The position numbers were made by a program, and so were the translations under genes. The notes beneath the pieces are model-generated. The model did no database searches. It saw only the letters and a list, made by a program, of their open reading frames with translations, and was not told where the DNA came from. From Deltaproteobacteria bacterium (lineage in GTDB: Bacteria; Desulfobacterota; Dissulfuribacteria; Dissulfuribacterales; QOAL01): a DNA stretch of 55,491 bases. The stretch spans positions 1 through 55,491 of the forward strand of contig WGDC01000063.1 in assembly GCA_015493475.1 (NCBI GenBank), given 5' to 3'. Positions within the stretch are counted from its first letter, which is position 1, and every line of letters begins with the position of its first letter. Of the stretch, positions 27,625-36,806 are shown piece after piece.

Positions 27625-28436
27625 AACCAGGAACCGATAAAGCTGTAGGTATAGTTTCGGGAGGCGGACAGTTTCCCATCCTTTGTGCGAGGTCTGCGGT
27701 ACGCCGGGGCTACGAGGTCTTTGCTGTTTGTCACAAGGGTGAAACCGCAAAGGAGCTTGAGAAATACTGTTCTATGGTAAAGTGGATACACATAGGACAA
27801 CTCGGGAAGCTGATCGGCTTTTTCAAGGAAAACAACGTAGGCATGGTTTTCTTTGCTGGAACCATAAGGAAGACTAGGCTCTTTGTGGATGTCAGGCCGG
27901 ACGTCAGGGCATTGGGACTATGGCGTAAAATGAAGGGTCATCTTGACGATTCCATACTTAGGCAGGTGGCGTCCGAGCTTGAGAAGGAGGCCATAGATGT
28001 AATTTCTCCCACAGTGTTCCTTGATGACCTCATTCTTCCCTCCGGGGTGTTAACGAGGAAAAGGCCGTCCAAAGAACAGATGACAGACATACAGTTTGGT
28101 CTTGAAATAGCCAAAAAGATCGGGGGGCTCGATATAGGCCAGTGTGTTGTTGTAAAGGACAAGGTGGTGGTTGCAGTGGAGGCCATAGAGGGCACAGACG
28201 AGACCATAAGGAGGGGGGGCAGGCTTGCAAGGGACGGGGCAATAGTGGTCAAGGTATGCAAGCCAAACCAGGACAGGCGATTCGATCTCCCCTCAATAGG
28301 CATTAGGACCATTGAAACGATGATTGAATCCGGTGCTGCGGTGCTGGCGGCCGAGGCTGGTCTATCCCTGTTCTTTGACCGGGAGAAAAGCCTAAGGCTT
28401 GCTGATAGCGCTGGAATCAGCGTTATAGGGATTTGA
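27615..28436 (+). CDS. lpxI: UDP-2,3-diacylglucosamine diphosphatase LpxI
   Basis: A 273-residue enzyme of the LpxI family (DUF1009), which makes lipid X from UDP-2,3-diacylglucosamine in bacteria without LpxH. The N-terminal domain has GIVSGGGQFPILCARSAV and a FFAGTIRKTRLF stretch; the C-terminal catalytic domain has VVAVEAIEGTDETIRRGG, with conserved acidic residues, and a VKVCKPNQDRRFDLPSIG signature. It overlaps lpxA by 10 bases. No sign of LpxH in the window. Confidence 0.93.
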   Translation: MELKPGTDKAVGIVSGGGQFPILCARSAVRRGYEVFAVCHKGETAKELEKYCSMVKWIHIGQLGKLIGFFKENNVGMVFFAGTIRKTRLFVDVRPDVRALGLWRKMKGHLDDSILRQVASELEKEAIDVISPTVFLDDLILPSGVLTRKRPSKEQMTDIQFGLEIAKKIGGLDIGQCVVVKDKVVVAVEAIEGTDETIRRGGRLARDGAIVVKVCKPNQDRRFDLPSIGIRTIETMIESGAAVLAAEAGLSLFFDREKSLRLADSAGISVIGI

Positions 28437-28441
28437 CAGCG

Positions 28442-29401
28442 ATGAAAGTAGCGGTGATTGGAGCGGGTTATCTTGGCAGGTTTCATGCCCTTAAATACTC
28501 TGCAATGGAAGATGTGGAGCTTGTCGCAGTGGTTGATGTGGACGAGGAACGGGCCATCGAGGTAGCAAGGGAGGCGGGAACTAGGGCCTTCACTGATTAC
28601 GGTGACGTTATTGGATCAATAGATGCGGCCTCGGTGGTGGTGCCCACGAGTCTTCACTATCAGGTGGCCAAGGACCTTCTGAATGCCGGTATACACTTGA
28701 TGCTTGAAAAGCCCATGAGCACCACTGCCCAAGAGGCGAGGGACCTGGTTGAGCTTGGTGAGAAAAAATCCCTTATTATACAGGTGGGTCATCTTGAAAG
28801 ATACAATCCGGCAATAGTGACGCTGATGGAGCGGGTTACGCAACCGGTGTTTATAGAGGCCCACCGTCTTAGCGGTTTCAAGGGGCGCGCTACAGACGTT
28901 GACGTGGTCCTTGATCTTATGATTCATGACATCGACATCGTGCTTTCCATTGTCAAGAGTGGAATAAAAGAGATACGCGCCTCCGGTGTCCCTGTTCTAA
29001 CCCCGAGAATAGATATCGCAAATGTACGGGTAATATTTGAAAATGGCTGCACGGCTAACCTTACGGCGAGCCGTATTTCCCTCACCGATCTCAGGCGGAT
29101 CAGGGTGTTTCAACCGGGCTGCTACCTTTCTGCTGACTGCACGGAAAAAAACAACCTTATTGTTACCGCTGACAGAAGTGTTCCGGATCCGCGTTTATCT
29201 ATCAGGCCCGAGTTTGTCCGACATGATGACGTTGACATACTTTACCTGGAACTCAGGGACTTTGTCGAAAACGTGAAACATGGGCGGAGTCCATTAGTGG
29301 ACGGTGTGGCGGGGATGGCGGCGCTGGACCTCGCCCTGAGAATCAACCGGGCCATAGGGGAGGCCCTGTCCCAGGCCAGCATCCGTGATGTCTGGAAATA
29401 A
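28442..29401 (+). CDS. Gfo/Idh/MocA-family oxidoreductase
   Basis: A 319-residue NAD(P)-dependent sugar oxidoreductase. The Rossmann motif is VAVIGAGYLGRFHALKY; the catalytic motif is MLEKPMSTTAQEA with the conserved EKP Lys; MIHDIDIVLSIVK follows the common H-D-I-D pattern. The position between lpxI and lpxB is the same as GnnA-type enzymes, which oxidise UDP-GlcNAc at C3 before GnnB adds an amine, giving amide-linked lipid A. No gnnB aminotransferase is in this window, so that role is uncertain. I start at ATG 28442; TTG 28433 would add three residues. It overlaps lpxB by 14 bases. Confidence 0.85.
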   Translation: MKVAVIGAGYLGRFHALKYSAMEDVELVAVVDVDEERAIEVAREAGTRAFTDYGDVIGSIDAASVVVPTSLHYQVAKDLLNAGIHLMLEKPMSTTAQEARDLVELGEKKSLIIQVGHLERYNPAIVTLMERVTQPVFIEAHRLSGFKGRATDVDVVLDLMIHDIDIVLSIVKSGIKEIRASGVPVLTPRIDIANVRVIFENGCTANLTASRISLTDLRRIRVFQPGCYLSADCTEKNNLIVTADRSVPDPRLSIRPEFVRHDDVDILYLELRDFVENVKHGRSPLVDGVAGMAALDLALRINRAIGEALSQASIRDVWK

Positions 29402-30545
29402 GATACTGATCCTGACGGGCGAGGCATCTGGCGATCTTCATGCTTCAGGGCTTGTAAGGGAGCTTCTATCCAGAGAACCGGGTCTGAAGATATATTGTGT
29501 AGGCGGTAAAAGGATGCAAAGGGCTGGGGCCAAGGTCATCCTGCCAAGCAGTAGGCTTTCCGTTGTTGGACTTTTCGAGATTTTCCGGCATGCGCAGCCG
29601 ATTCTTTCTGCTTTTTTCAAGGTGAGGGGATGGATCAGCAAAGAAAGACCTGATCTGCTCGTCCTAGTTGATTTCCCTGAGTTTAATCTTCTGATGGGGC
29701 GTTATGCTAAATCCCTATGTATTCCGGTCTTTTACTACATCAGTCCCCAGGTATGGGCCTGGAGGCAGGGTAGGGTCAGGAGTATCAAGAAGGTTGTAGA
29801 CAGGATGGCGGTCATACTTCCATTTGAAGAGGAATTTTACAGGGGCTTTGGCATAGATGCGGCATTCGTGGGCCATCCGCTTATAGATTCCATGAATATC
29901 AAGGAAATAGGCCGCAGAAGGTTGAGAATGGAATTGGGCCTAGGGGATGAGGGCCGCCTTGTATGCCTGCTTCCAGGGAGCAGAAAGGGCGAGGTTGAGC
30001 GTCATCTGCCGATTATGATTGATGCAGCCGCCGAAATGAAAAAACGTATGCCCGGGCTCCGTTTTTGTGTTGCCCTCGGGTCCGGGACTGCAAGCAGTCT
30101 GAGGAAATTTGTCGAGGAGACGCTTGCAGGGAACCCTGTGGCCATTTCTTTCGTCGAGGGCAGGACCTACGCCGCAATCAGGGCTGCTGACCTATGTATC
30201 GCAGCATCGGGGACAGTCACCCTAGAGGCTGCCATTATTGGCACTCCAGTGGTGGTTATTTACAGGGTTTCCATGCTTTCTTACTACGTTGGCAAGGGAC
30301 TTATAAAGGTGCCGTGGGTAAGCCTTGTGAATCTTGTTGCTCAAGAAGAAGTTGTCCCTGAGCTGCTCCAGAACGACGCAACACCAGAGAAGATAGCAGC
30401 CTCTTCTCTTGATATCCTGGAGAGCAGGCAGAAGCGGAAAAGAATGCTATCTGATTTCAAAACGGTGGTAAATATGCTTGGAGAAAAGGGGGCTGCAAGG
30501 AGAACAGCGGATTTGGTACTCGGACTTCTGAAAGATATGGACTAA
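29388..30545 (+). CDS. lpxB: Lipid-A-disaccharide synthase LpxB
   Basis: A 385-residue GT19 glycosyltransferase that joins lipid X to UDP-diacylglucosamine. Family motifs: LTGEASGDLHASGLVREL at the N-terminus, FYYISPQVWAWRQGRV, CLLPGSRKGEVERHLPIM and AASGTVTLEAAIIGTPVVV. Length is normal. ATG 29388 is within the preceding gene. Last gene of the rightward envelope operon; its stop TAA overlaps the stop of coaBC on the other strand by two bases, so no room remains for a terminator between them. Confidence 0.96.
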   Translation: MSGNKILILTGEASGDLHASGLVRELLSREPGLKIYCVGGKRMQRAGAKVILPSSRLSVVGLFEIFRHAQPILSAFFKVRGWISKERPDLLVLVDFPEFNLLMGRYAKSLCIPVFYYISPQVWAWRQGRVRSIKKVVDRMAVILPFEEEFYRGFGIDAAFVGHPLIDSMNIKEIGRRRLRMELGLGDEGRLVCLLPGSRKGEVERHLPIMIDAAAEMKKRMPGLRFCVALGSGTASSLRKFVEETLAGNPVAISFVEGRTYAAIRAADLCIAASGTVTLEAAIIGTPVVVIYRVSMLSYYVGKGLIKVPWVSLVNLVAQEEVVPELLQNDATPEKIAASSLDILESRQKRKRMLSDFKTVVNMLGEKGAARRTADLVLGLLKDMD

Positions 30546-31783
30546 CTTGCCTTGGACCTCAATTCCAATACCTTGTCGAATATCCTGTCCGCCACTTCTT
30601 CTTTGTGGAGAAGAGGTAGCTCTTCCACATTTTTTTCCTGGTCGATAAGGCAGACCTTGTTGGTGTCCCAGTCAAATCCCGCGCCGGGCTCTGTTACATC
30701 ATTTGCCACAATAAGATCAAGGTTTTTTCTTCTTAGCTTCGTAAACGCGTTTTCCACAAGGTTCTCCGTTTCTGCGCAGAAACCCACAAGTATCTGGCCC
30801 GGCGTTTTAATTTTCCCAAGCTCAAGAAGTATGTCTCTGGTCTTCCCGAGCTCAAGAACTATTTTCTCGTCAGATTTTTTTAACTTGCTGTCTGAATAGG
30901 AGCAGGGCGCATAATCCGATACAGCCGCCGCCATAACCACTACATCCATGCCACTTGCCCTTGAAAGGACTTCTTTTGCCATCTCATCTGCCCTCTCTAC
31001 CATGTCTATCGAAACATGGCCCGGAGGCGGGAGGCAAGTCGGGCCGGTTATGAGCCTTACCCTTGCCCCGCGGATGGACGAAATATTCGCAAGGGCTAGT
31101 CCCATCTTGCCGGAAGACCTGTTTGAGATGAACCTGACAGGATCAATGGGTTCCCTGGTGGGGCCAGATGTTACCAGGACGTTCATGTCCCCGAGATCCT
31201 GTCTCGACAGTGCTTGTCTTACGCTATATAGCACCATTTCAAAGTGCGGCAGCCGGCCTTTCCCTGTGTCTCCGCAGGCCACTGTTCCATCGTCTGGATC
31301 CGCAACCGAGATGCCCCTGTCTTTTAGCCTGCTTATGTTATCCTGCACTGCCGGGTTGTTATACATTACGGGATTCATCGCCGGGAAAAGTATCCTCTTG
31401 CCTTTGAAGGCAAGAAATAGGGTCGTCAAGAGATCATCAGCAATACCGCAAGCCGTTTTCCCTATAACGTCTGCTGTTGCAGGGAGCACCAGTAACAGTT
31501 CTCCCCATCTCGCTATGCTTATGTGAGGTATGGGGCTTTTGGCCTTTTCATCGAACATGGAAGTAACACACCTGTCTCCCGTGAGGGCCGAAAAGGTTAA
31601 TGGAGATATGAACTTCGCCCCGTTTTCTGTCAACACAACCTTCACCAGCGCGCCAAGGTTGATGAGATTCCTTGCATATTCGGCTGCCTTGTAGGCGGCA
31701 ATTCCACCACTGACTCCAAGGATGATCCTTCTTCCTTCAAGGGGCTTGAATACGTGTGTTTGACGTGCATTTTTTTCCTTCAT
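30542..31783 (-). CDS. coaBC: Bifunctional phosphopantothenoylcysteine decarboxylase/synthase
   Basis: A 413-residue two-domain enzyme of coenzyme A synthesis. The N-terminal CoaC flavoprotein domain has ILGVSGGIAAYKAAEYAR and AMNPVMYNNPAVQDN; the CoaB half has VLVTSGPTREPIDPVRFISN and SSGKMGLALA, plus LIVANDV. I start at ATG 31783 (MKEKNARQ), 4 bases after the nitroreductase stop; an upstream frame to 31867 is a shadow. CoaC catalytic Cys lies in VACGDTGKGRL. The gene is convergent with lpxB, with overlapping stops. Confidence 0.95.
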   Translation of the reverse strand: MKEKNARQTHVFKPLEGRRIILGVSGGIAAYKAAEYARNLINLGALVKVVLTENGAKFISPLTFSALTGDRCVTSMFDEKAKSPIPHISIARWGELLLVLPATADVIGKTACGIADDLLTTLFLAFKGKRILFPAMNPVMYNNPAVQDNISRLKDRGISVADPDDGTVACGDTGKGRLPHFEMVLYSVRQALSRQDLGDMNVLVTSGPTREPIDPVRFISNRSSGKMGLALANISSIRGARVRLITGPTCLPPPGHVSIDMVERADEMAKEVLSRASGMDVVVMAAAVSDYAPCSYSDSKLKKSDEKIVLELGKTRDILLELGKIKTPGQILVGFCAETENLVENAFTKLRRKNLDLIVANDVTEPGAGFDWDTNKVCLIDQEKNVEELPLLHKEEVADRIFDKVLELRSKAS

Positions 31784-31787
31784 TCCA

Positions 31788-32300
31788 TTATCCGCAAAAT
31801 ACGACAAGCTCTTCCATGTCTTTTCTCCTGGATTTTTGATCCCTGCGGGCAGGGTACCCGAGGGCAATAACGGCCATTAATTCCAGGTTATCTCCAAGGC
31901 CGAGGAGTTTTCTGATCTCCTGGTCGCTTTTCAGTATCTCTCCAAGCCATACGGCCCCAAGACCCATGCTGTGGGCGGCAATTAGCATGTTTTGAAGGCA
32001 TGCCCCCATTGCCTGGTAGTCTTTTACCGGATGGTACATTGACTCCCTGTCGATGAAGACTGGAAGGAGGATCCTTGCCGACCTTATCACCGTGGAATAC
32101 CTGGTAAGTGGTTCAAACCTTGCCTTCAACTCGTCTCCCTTTACGATGGCAAAGCGCCAGGGCTGATTGTTAAGACCAGAGGGTGCCCACATCCCCGCCC
32201 TGATGATTTCAATGACAAGTTCGTCCTCTACCGGAGCGTTCATAAATTCCCGGACGCTCCTCCTGGAATATATTGTTTCAAGAACTGGATTTTTTTCCAT
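31788..32300 (-). CDS. Nitroreductase-family FMN oxidoreductase
   Basis: A 170-residue flavoprotein of the nitroreductase superfamily. The N-terminus LETIYSRRSVREF has the FMN-phosphate-binding Arg pair; APSGLNNQPWRFAIV and GLGAVWLGEIL are family motifs. Length matches the short one-domain members. Substrate unknown. It is the first gene of a leftward pair with coaBC (4-base gap). The divergent hemY gene lies 145 bases away. Confidence 0.9.
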   Translation of the reverse strand: MEKNPVLETIYSRRSVREFMNAPVEDELVIEIIRAGMWAPSGLNNQPWRFAIVKGDELKARFEPLTRYSTVIRSARILLPVFIDRESMYHPVKDYQAMGACLQNMLIAAHSMGLGAVWLGEILKSDQEIRKLLGLGDNLELMAVIALGYPARRDQKSRRKDMEELVVFCG

Positions 32301-32445
32301 GAAATGCCCCTCAATTCTTGTCCACAGTCCTGGAGTTACTGTTCAACTTTCGTGTGAGATTTCATGAAGATTATACCGTTTAAACGAACCTTACAATGCT
32401 CTACCATTACTTCTACGAAAAAGGCGTAAGGAGTGTTATCATCGC

Positions 32446-33858
32446 ATGAAGAATACTTGGAAAGGAACCGGAAAAATGGCGCACGTTTTGATAGTCGGCG
32501 GGGGGATGAGCGGCCTTTCCCTGGCCTGGTATCTGAAGCAGCTCCAAAAGGGATGGGACATCACCATCCTCGAGGCGGAGGCAAGGGTAGGGGGCAAGGC
32601 GTGGACGGAAAGGGAAGACGGCTTCGTAATGGAGAGGGGCGTTAACGGCGTCCTTGACAACAAGCCTTCAACTCTGGAGCTTGCCGCAGCCCTTGGAGTT
32701 ACTCGCATTAGAAGCAACGATGCCTCCCGCATCCGTTACGTGGTAAGAAACGGACGGCTTGCAAGACTGCCTGACTCCCCAAGGGCCTTTTTCACCTCTC
32801 CTGTCCTTTCACCCTATGGGAAGATGCGTCTTGTGGGAGAGTTCTTTATTCCTCCTGGAACGGGAGAGCGGGACGAATCCCTTGCCGCCTTTGCCATAAG
32901 ACGCCTTGGAGATGAGGCCTACAGGTACCTCATCGACCCTATGGCATCCGGAATCTATGCGGGAAACCCCGAACGTCTTTCCCTCAAGGCGTGTTTTCCA
33001 AGAATACACGAGCTTGAAACAAGGTACGGAAGCCTCATCTGGGCCATGATAACCCTTCAAAAAGAGGCAAGAAAGGCGAAAAAAAAGGGGCCTTCTGCAG
33101 GGCCAGGGGGAGTGCTCACGTCCTTTCCCGGTGGAATGGAAGATCTCGCAAGCGCTTTAAGAAAGGCACTTTCCGAAGAAATAGTACTTAATGCAAAGGT
33201 TGAGCGGGTAGAGCGGGACAACAGCAAGTGGCAGGTTCAGCTTGCAGACGGAAGGTGCCTTTCCGGAACGCACCTTGTGCTTTCTCTTCCTGCCTTTCAG
33301 GCGGCAAGGGTTGTAAGGCCCTTTTCTTCAAGGCTATCCTTTCTTTTTTCACGGATAGAATACCCTCCAATAGCAGTTTGTGCCCTTGGCATAAAAAGGG
33401 AAAAGCTGGAAAACTCGCTCAACGGCTTTGGCTTCCTCTGCCCTTTTTGCGAATCACGAAAGGTGCTTGGCGGCCTTTGGGACTCGTCCGTATTTCAAGG
33501 CCGGGCCCCCATTGGTTATCACCTGGTAAGGTGCCTTATTGGAGGCATGAGGAACAGGCACATACTTGAAAAGAGTGACCATGAAATAGCCGGTCTTGCC
33601 ATAACAGAGCTTAAGGCCCTGACAGGCCTTAAGGGTGCCCCGGACCTTGTACGGGTCTTCAGGTGGGAACGGGCCATACCCCAATATCACCTGGGGCATC
33701 CGGCCCTGGTTGAAGAGATCGGCCAATGGCTCAGTCACTTTTCCAACCTATTTATCCGTTGTAACTGGATAGGCGGTGTAAGCCTTAACGACTGCGTCTT
33801 AAACTCAAATATCCTTGCCCGGAAAATGACAGAGGGAAAGAATGCTATCAGGTTTTAG
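32446..33858 (+). CDS. hemY: Oxygen-dependent protoporphyrinogen oxidase (HemY/PPO)
   Basis: A 470-residue FAD enzyme that oxidises protoporphyrinogen IX to protoporphyrin IX for heme. The dinucleotide motif VLIVGGGMSGLSLAWYL and GGKAWTEREDGFVMERGVNG are typical of PPO, as are DPMASGIYAGNPERLSLKA and the C-terminal FIRCNWIGGVSLNDCV. Start: ATG 32446 with AAGGAG 12 bases upstream; ATG 32476 (MAHVLIV), with GGA 9 bases upstream, is about equally good. It uses O2, fitting the nearby cytochrome bd genes. No other heme genes in view. Confidence 0.88.
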   Translation: MKNTWKGTGKMAHVLIVGGGMSGLSLAWYLKQLQKGWDITILEAEARVGGKAWTEREDGFVMERGVNGVLDNKPSTLELAAALGVTRIRSNDASRIRYVVRNGRLARLPDSPRAFFTSPVLSPYGKMRLVGEFFIPPGTGERDESLAAFAIRRLGDEAYRYLIDPMASGIYAGNPERLSLKACFPRIHELETRYGSLIWAMITLQKEARKAKKKGPSAGPGGVLTSFPGGMEDLASALRKALSEEIVLNAKVERVERDNSKWQVQLADGRCLSGTHLVLSLPAFQAARVVRPFSSRLSFLFSRIEYPPIAVCALGIKREKLENSLNGFGFLCPFCESRKVLGGLWDSSVFQGRAPIGYHLVRCLIGGMRNRHILEKSDHEIAGLAITELKALTGLKGAPDLVRVFRWERAIPQYHLGHPALVEEIGQWLSHFSNLFIRCNWIGGVSLNDCVLNSNILARKMTEGKNAIRF

Positions 33859-33933
33859 GCGGAGAGACTCTTGCCACAGCAGGCATAAGTACAAAAACAG
33901 TTCGTCATTTATTTTGGCTATTGTCAATGTTGG

Positions 33934-36330
33934 CTAATCAATTTTCACAAGTCTCAGCCTTAAAGCATTGAAGACTACTGATACGGAACTTAAACTCATT
34001 GCAGCGGCTGCGATTACCGGGCTAAGGAGAATTCCGAAAAAGGGGTAAAGGATCCCGGCTGCAACAGGCACACCTACTGAGTTATAGATAAAGGCAAAAA
34101 AGAGATTCTGCTTTATGTTCCTCATGGTGGCCTTGCTGAGTTTTATGGCCCTGACTGTTCCCATTAGATCTCCCTTTACCAGGGTGACACTTGCACTTTC
34201 CATGGCCACATCAGTTCCTGTTCCCATGGCGATTCCCACGTGGGCCTGGGCAAGGGCAGGGGCGTCGTTTATACCGTCTCCTGCCATGGCAACTATGCTG
34301 CCCTTTTTCTGAAATTCCTTGACGTACCTTGCCTTGTCTTCAGGGAGCACCTCTGCAATCACTTTGTCTATATTTAGCCTGCGAGCCACATGGAGCGCGG
34401 TCTTTTCGCTGTCTCCCGTAAGCATCACTATTTTGAGGCCCTGCCTGTGTAGTTCCTCAATTGCCATGGGAGTTGTCTCCTTAATGGGGTCAGAGACGCA
34501 TACAAGCGCCTCAAGCCTGCCATTGACACCGAGGTACATGACGGTAGCACCCTGAACCTGAAGCCCTTCCGCCCTGGACGCCGCATCCTTGAAGGATATG
34601 CCAAGGGCCTCCATCAAGGCCCGGTTCCCAAGGGCGACCTCCATACCGGCAATTTGGGCCGTAACACCCTTGCCCGTGTGGGATGTAAAGTCTTCAGCCT
34701 GGGAAAGGGGTATCTCCAACTCACGGCTCTTTTTAATGATGGCCGCGCCAAGGGGGTGCTCGCTTCCCTTTTCCAGACTTGCCGCCAGAAAAATTGCGGT
34801 TGTCTCGTTTGTATCACCGAGTGTTACAAGCTTGGTAACCTTTGGCTTACCCTCGGTAAGGGTCCCTGTCTTGTCAACGACTAGGGTGTCTACTTCCCGG
34901 AGCCTTTCAATGGCCTCTGCATTCTTGAAAAGTACGCCCATATTTGCTCCCCTGCCGGTTGCCACCATGATGGACATGGGAGTTGCAAGCCCCAGGGCGC
35001 AAGGGCACGCTATAATAAGGACAGATACCGCCGCCACCACGGCGTGGGCAAGGCGCGGTTCAGGCCCCACGGTGATCCACACTACAAAAGAGGCCACTGA
35101 GACGAATACAACCGCCGGAACAAAGTACCCTGCAACCTTGTCCGCGAGGTTCTGGATTGGGGCCCGGCTACGCTGGGCCTCTGCCACCATGTTGACAATC
35201 TGAGCAAGCAGGGTCTCGTTTCCAACCCTCAGCGCCTTCATGACAATGGTGCCAGTGGTGTTGAGGGTTGCACCGACTATTTTGTCTCCCTTCCTTTTGA
35301 CCACCGGCAGTGGCTCGCCGGTTATCATGGATTCATCAACACTTGTAGCCCCCTTTACAACCACCCCGTCAACGGGGATCTTTTCTCCGGGACGCACCCT
35401 GAGAAGATCTCCTTTCCTTACCTTTTCAAGGGGAATGTCCTCTTCTGATCCATCCTCTAAGACCTTGCGGGCGGTCTTTGGGGCAAGGCCCAAAAGGGCC
35501 TTAATGGCAGCACCTGTCTGGCTCCTTGCCCTTATCTCCAGCACCTGGCCCAGAAGTATCAGAACAACTATTACTGCCGCTGCCTCAAAGTACACACCTA
35601 CTGTGCCTTCGTTTGTCTTTACTGAGGCAGGGAAAATCTGAGGGAAAAAGGCGGCTACAAGGCTGTATAGGTATGAAACGCCTACTCCCATGCTAATTAA
35701 TGTGAACATGTTGAGATTTCTGGTAAGTAGTGAATCCCACGCCCTTTTGAAAAAGGGCCAGCCGGCCCAAAGGACTACCGGGGTGGATAGAAGCGCCTCA
35801 ATAAAATTGTACGTCCGGTCTGAGGCGAATCGTTCCATAAAGCCTTGCGGGAAAAACATGTAGCGCATGGCAATGGCCACCAATGGTACAGTAAAGATTG
35901 CGCCAAAAAGGAATCTTTTTTTCATGTCGTTATATTCCGTCAAGTCTTCTTCCTCGGCAGGTTCTATGGGCGCGAGGGCCATGCCGCAGATAGGGCATGA
36001 GCCAGGGCCTTCCTTCCTTATTTCAGGATGCATTGGGCAGGTGTATGTTCCCGGCCAGCCTTTTTTACCCTGCACGGAGGCCGTCCTGGTTTCATGGCCC
36101 GCATCTTCTGACGCGTACCTTTCAGGTTCCCTTTTGAACTTCTCGAGGCAGGAAACACTGCAGAAATGAAATATCTTTCCATGGTATATGTACTTCAAAA
36201 AACTATTTTCCTCTGCCGTGCTCATTCCACAGACAGGGTCCCTGTATTGACCATTTGGAGACAATAAACTGCCATCGTGTTGACTATGACCATGACCATG
36301 ATAATGGTTGTGGTGTTTTATTTTTTCCAT
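33934..36330 (-). CDS. copA: Copper-translocating P-type ATPase with YHS and metal-binding domains
   Basis: A 798-residue P1B-type ATPase that exports copper. The N-terminus is His-rich ([16 protein letters not shown]), followed by a YHS/TRASH domain (DPVCGMS ... [13 protein letters not shown], about residues 32-70) and a heavy-metal-binding motif [20 protein letters not shown] (about 96-117). The pump core has CPC in [12 protein letters not shown], phosphorylation site [20 protein letters not shown] and [13 protein letters not shown]. There is no classical CxxC HMA domain. It precedes nothing on its strand and ends 75 bases from hemY; the cyd operon lies upstream on the same strand. Copper rather than silver or lead is from CPC and family. 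Confidence 0.9.
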   Translation of the reverse strand: MEKIKHHNHYHGHGHSQHDGSLLSPNGQYRDPVCGMSTAEENSFLKYIYHGKIFHFCSVSCLEKFKREPERYASEDAGHETRTASVQGKKGWPGTYTCPMHPEIRKEGPGSCPICGMALAPIEPAEEEDLTEYNDMKKRFLFGAIFTVPLVAIAMRYMFFPQGFMERFASDRTYNFIEALLSTPVVLWAGWPFFKRAWDSLLTRNLNMFTLISMGVGVSYLYSLVAAFFPQIFPASVKTNEGTVGVYFEAAAVIVVLILLGQVLEIRARSQTGAAIKALLGLAPKTARKVLEDGSEEDIPLEKVRKGDLLRVRPGEKIPVDGVVVKGATSVDESMITGEPLPVVKRKGDKIVGATLNTTGTIVMKALRVGNETLLAQIVNMVAEAQRSRAPIQNLADKVAGYFVPAVVFVSVASFVVWITVGPEPRLAHAVVAAVSVLIIACPCALGLATPMSIMVATGRGANMGVLFKNAEAIERLREVDTLVVDKTGTLTEGKPKVTKLVTLGDTNETTAIFLAASLEKGSEHPLGAAIIKKSRELEIPLSQAEDFTSHTGKGVTAQIAGMEVALGNRALMEALGISFKDAASRAEGLQVQGATVMYLGVNGRLEALVCVSDPIKETTPMAIEELHRQGLKIVMLTGDSEKTALHVARRLNIDKVIAEVLPEDKARYVKEFQKKGSIVAMAGDGINDAPALAQAHVGIAMGTGTDVAMESASVTLVKGDLMGTVRAIKLSKATMRNIKQNLFFAFIYNSVGVPVAAGILYPFFGILLSPVIAAAAMSLSSVSVVFNALRLRLVKID

Positions 36331-36694
36331 TTTTTACTTCCCCTTTAGATGCATCAGCGCACTATAATGGCAAAGCAGTTCCTGAAGGCCTGCATGAGAA
36401 TGGCACCCATATCGCCATGCACTACAAGCCCCCATTTGATTTTGACAGCCTGTGCAGGATTGCCGCAGGAGGGCTCAATATTTGAATCACCATTATTATA
36501 GCATTAAAAATTATCATAGACCATTTTTATTCCCACCGTGCCACTGATCCACGCGCGGGATGGGTCATGGATTTTTATAAAATACAGGGGAAATAGGAAG
36601 TGGCGAAAAAGGACTGAATAGGTGTAAGAGAGGCCCGGCCCCTGATTTTTCCCTTTTGGAATATCTGGGACCGGGAGATAGAAAGACGTTAAGG
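36331..36694. other. Intergenic region between copA and the cyd operon
   Basis: About 364 bases with no convincing gene. Read leftwards there is an open stretch ending at 36354 that contains CGNPAQAVKIKWG, without any start codon before its middle, so it looks like a remnant or chance. Just before copA a GGGGAAGT gives the ribosome binding site. The copA promoter is expected here; no clear -35/-10 pair or strong terminator for the cyd genes could be picked. Confidence 0.4.
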
Positions 36695-36787
36695 TTACAG
36701 GAGGTCGGTCTTTTTAAGAAGCGTCACAGAGCCTTGAAGTGACGCCATAATGGTCGCTGCCCAACAAAGAATAAGAAAAGCCTGCAT
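36695..36787 (-). CDS. 30-residue membrane peptide at the end of the cyd operon (CydX-like)
   Basis: A very small ORF of 30 residues starting MQAFLILCWAATIM and ending KKTDLL, with one likely membrane helix (about residues 3-24) and two lysines at the C-terminal end of the helix. An AAGGAGT lies 7 bases before the ATG. It begins 19 bases after the cydB stop on the same strand, the place where CydX/CydS-type small subunits of cytochrome bd oxidase lie in other bacteria. CydX is about 30-40 residues and one helix. The sequence is not clearly CydX, so the call rests on size, helix, ribosome site and position. Too short for ordinary ORF listing. Confidence 0.6.
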   Translation of the reverse strand: MQAFLILCWAATIMASLQGSVTLLKKTDLL

Positions 36788-36806
36788 GTGTTACTCCTTT
36801 CAATAT

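Noticed and set aside
36354-36484. Minus-strand open stretch with CGNPAQAVKIKWG before copA
   Set aside because: No start codon before its middle and no ribosome site; could be a decayed repeat but cannot be supported.
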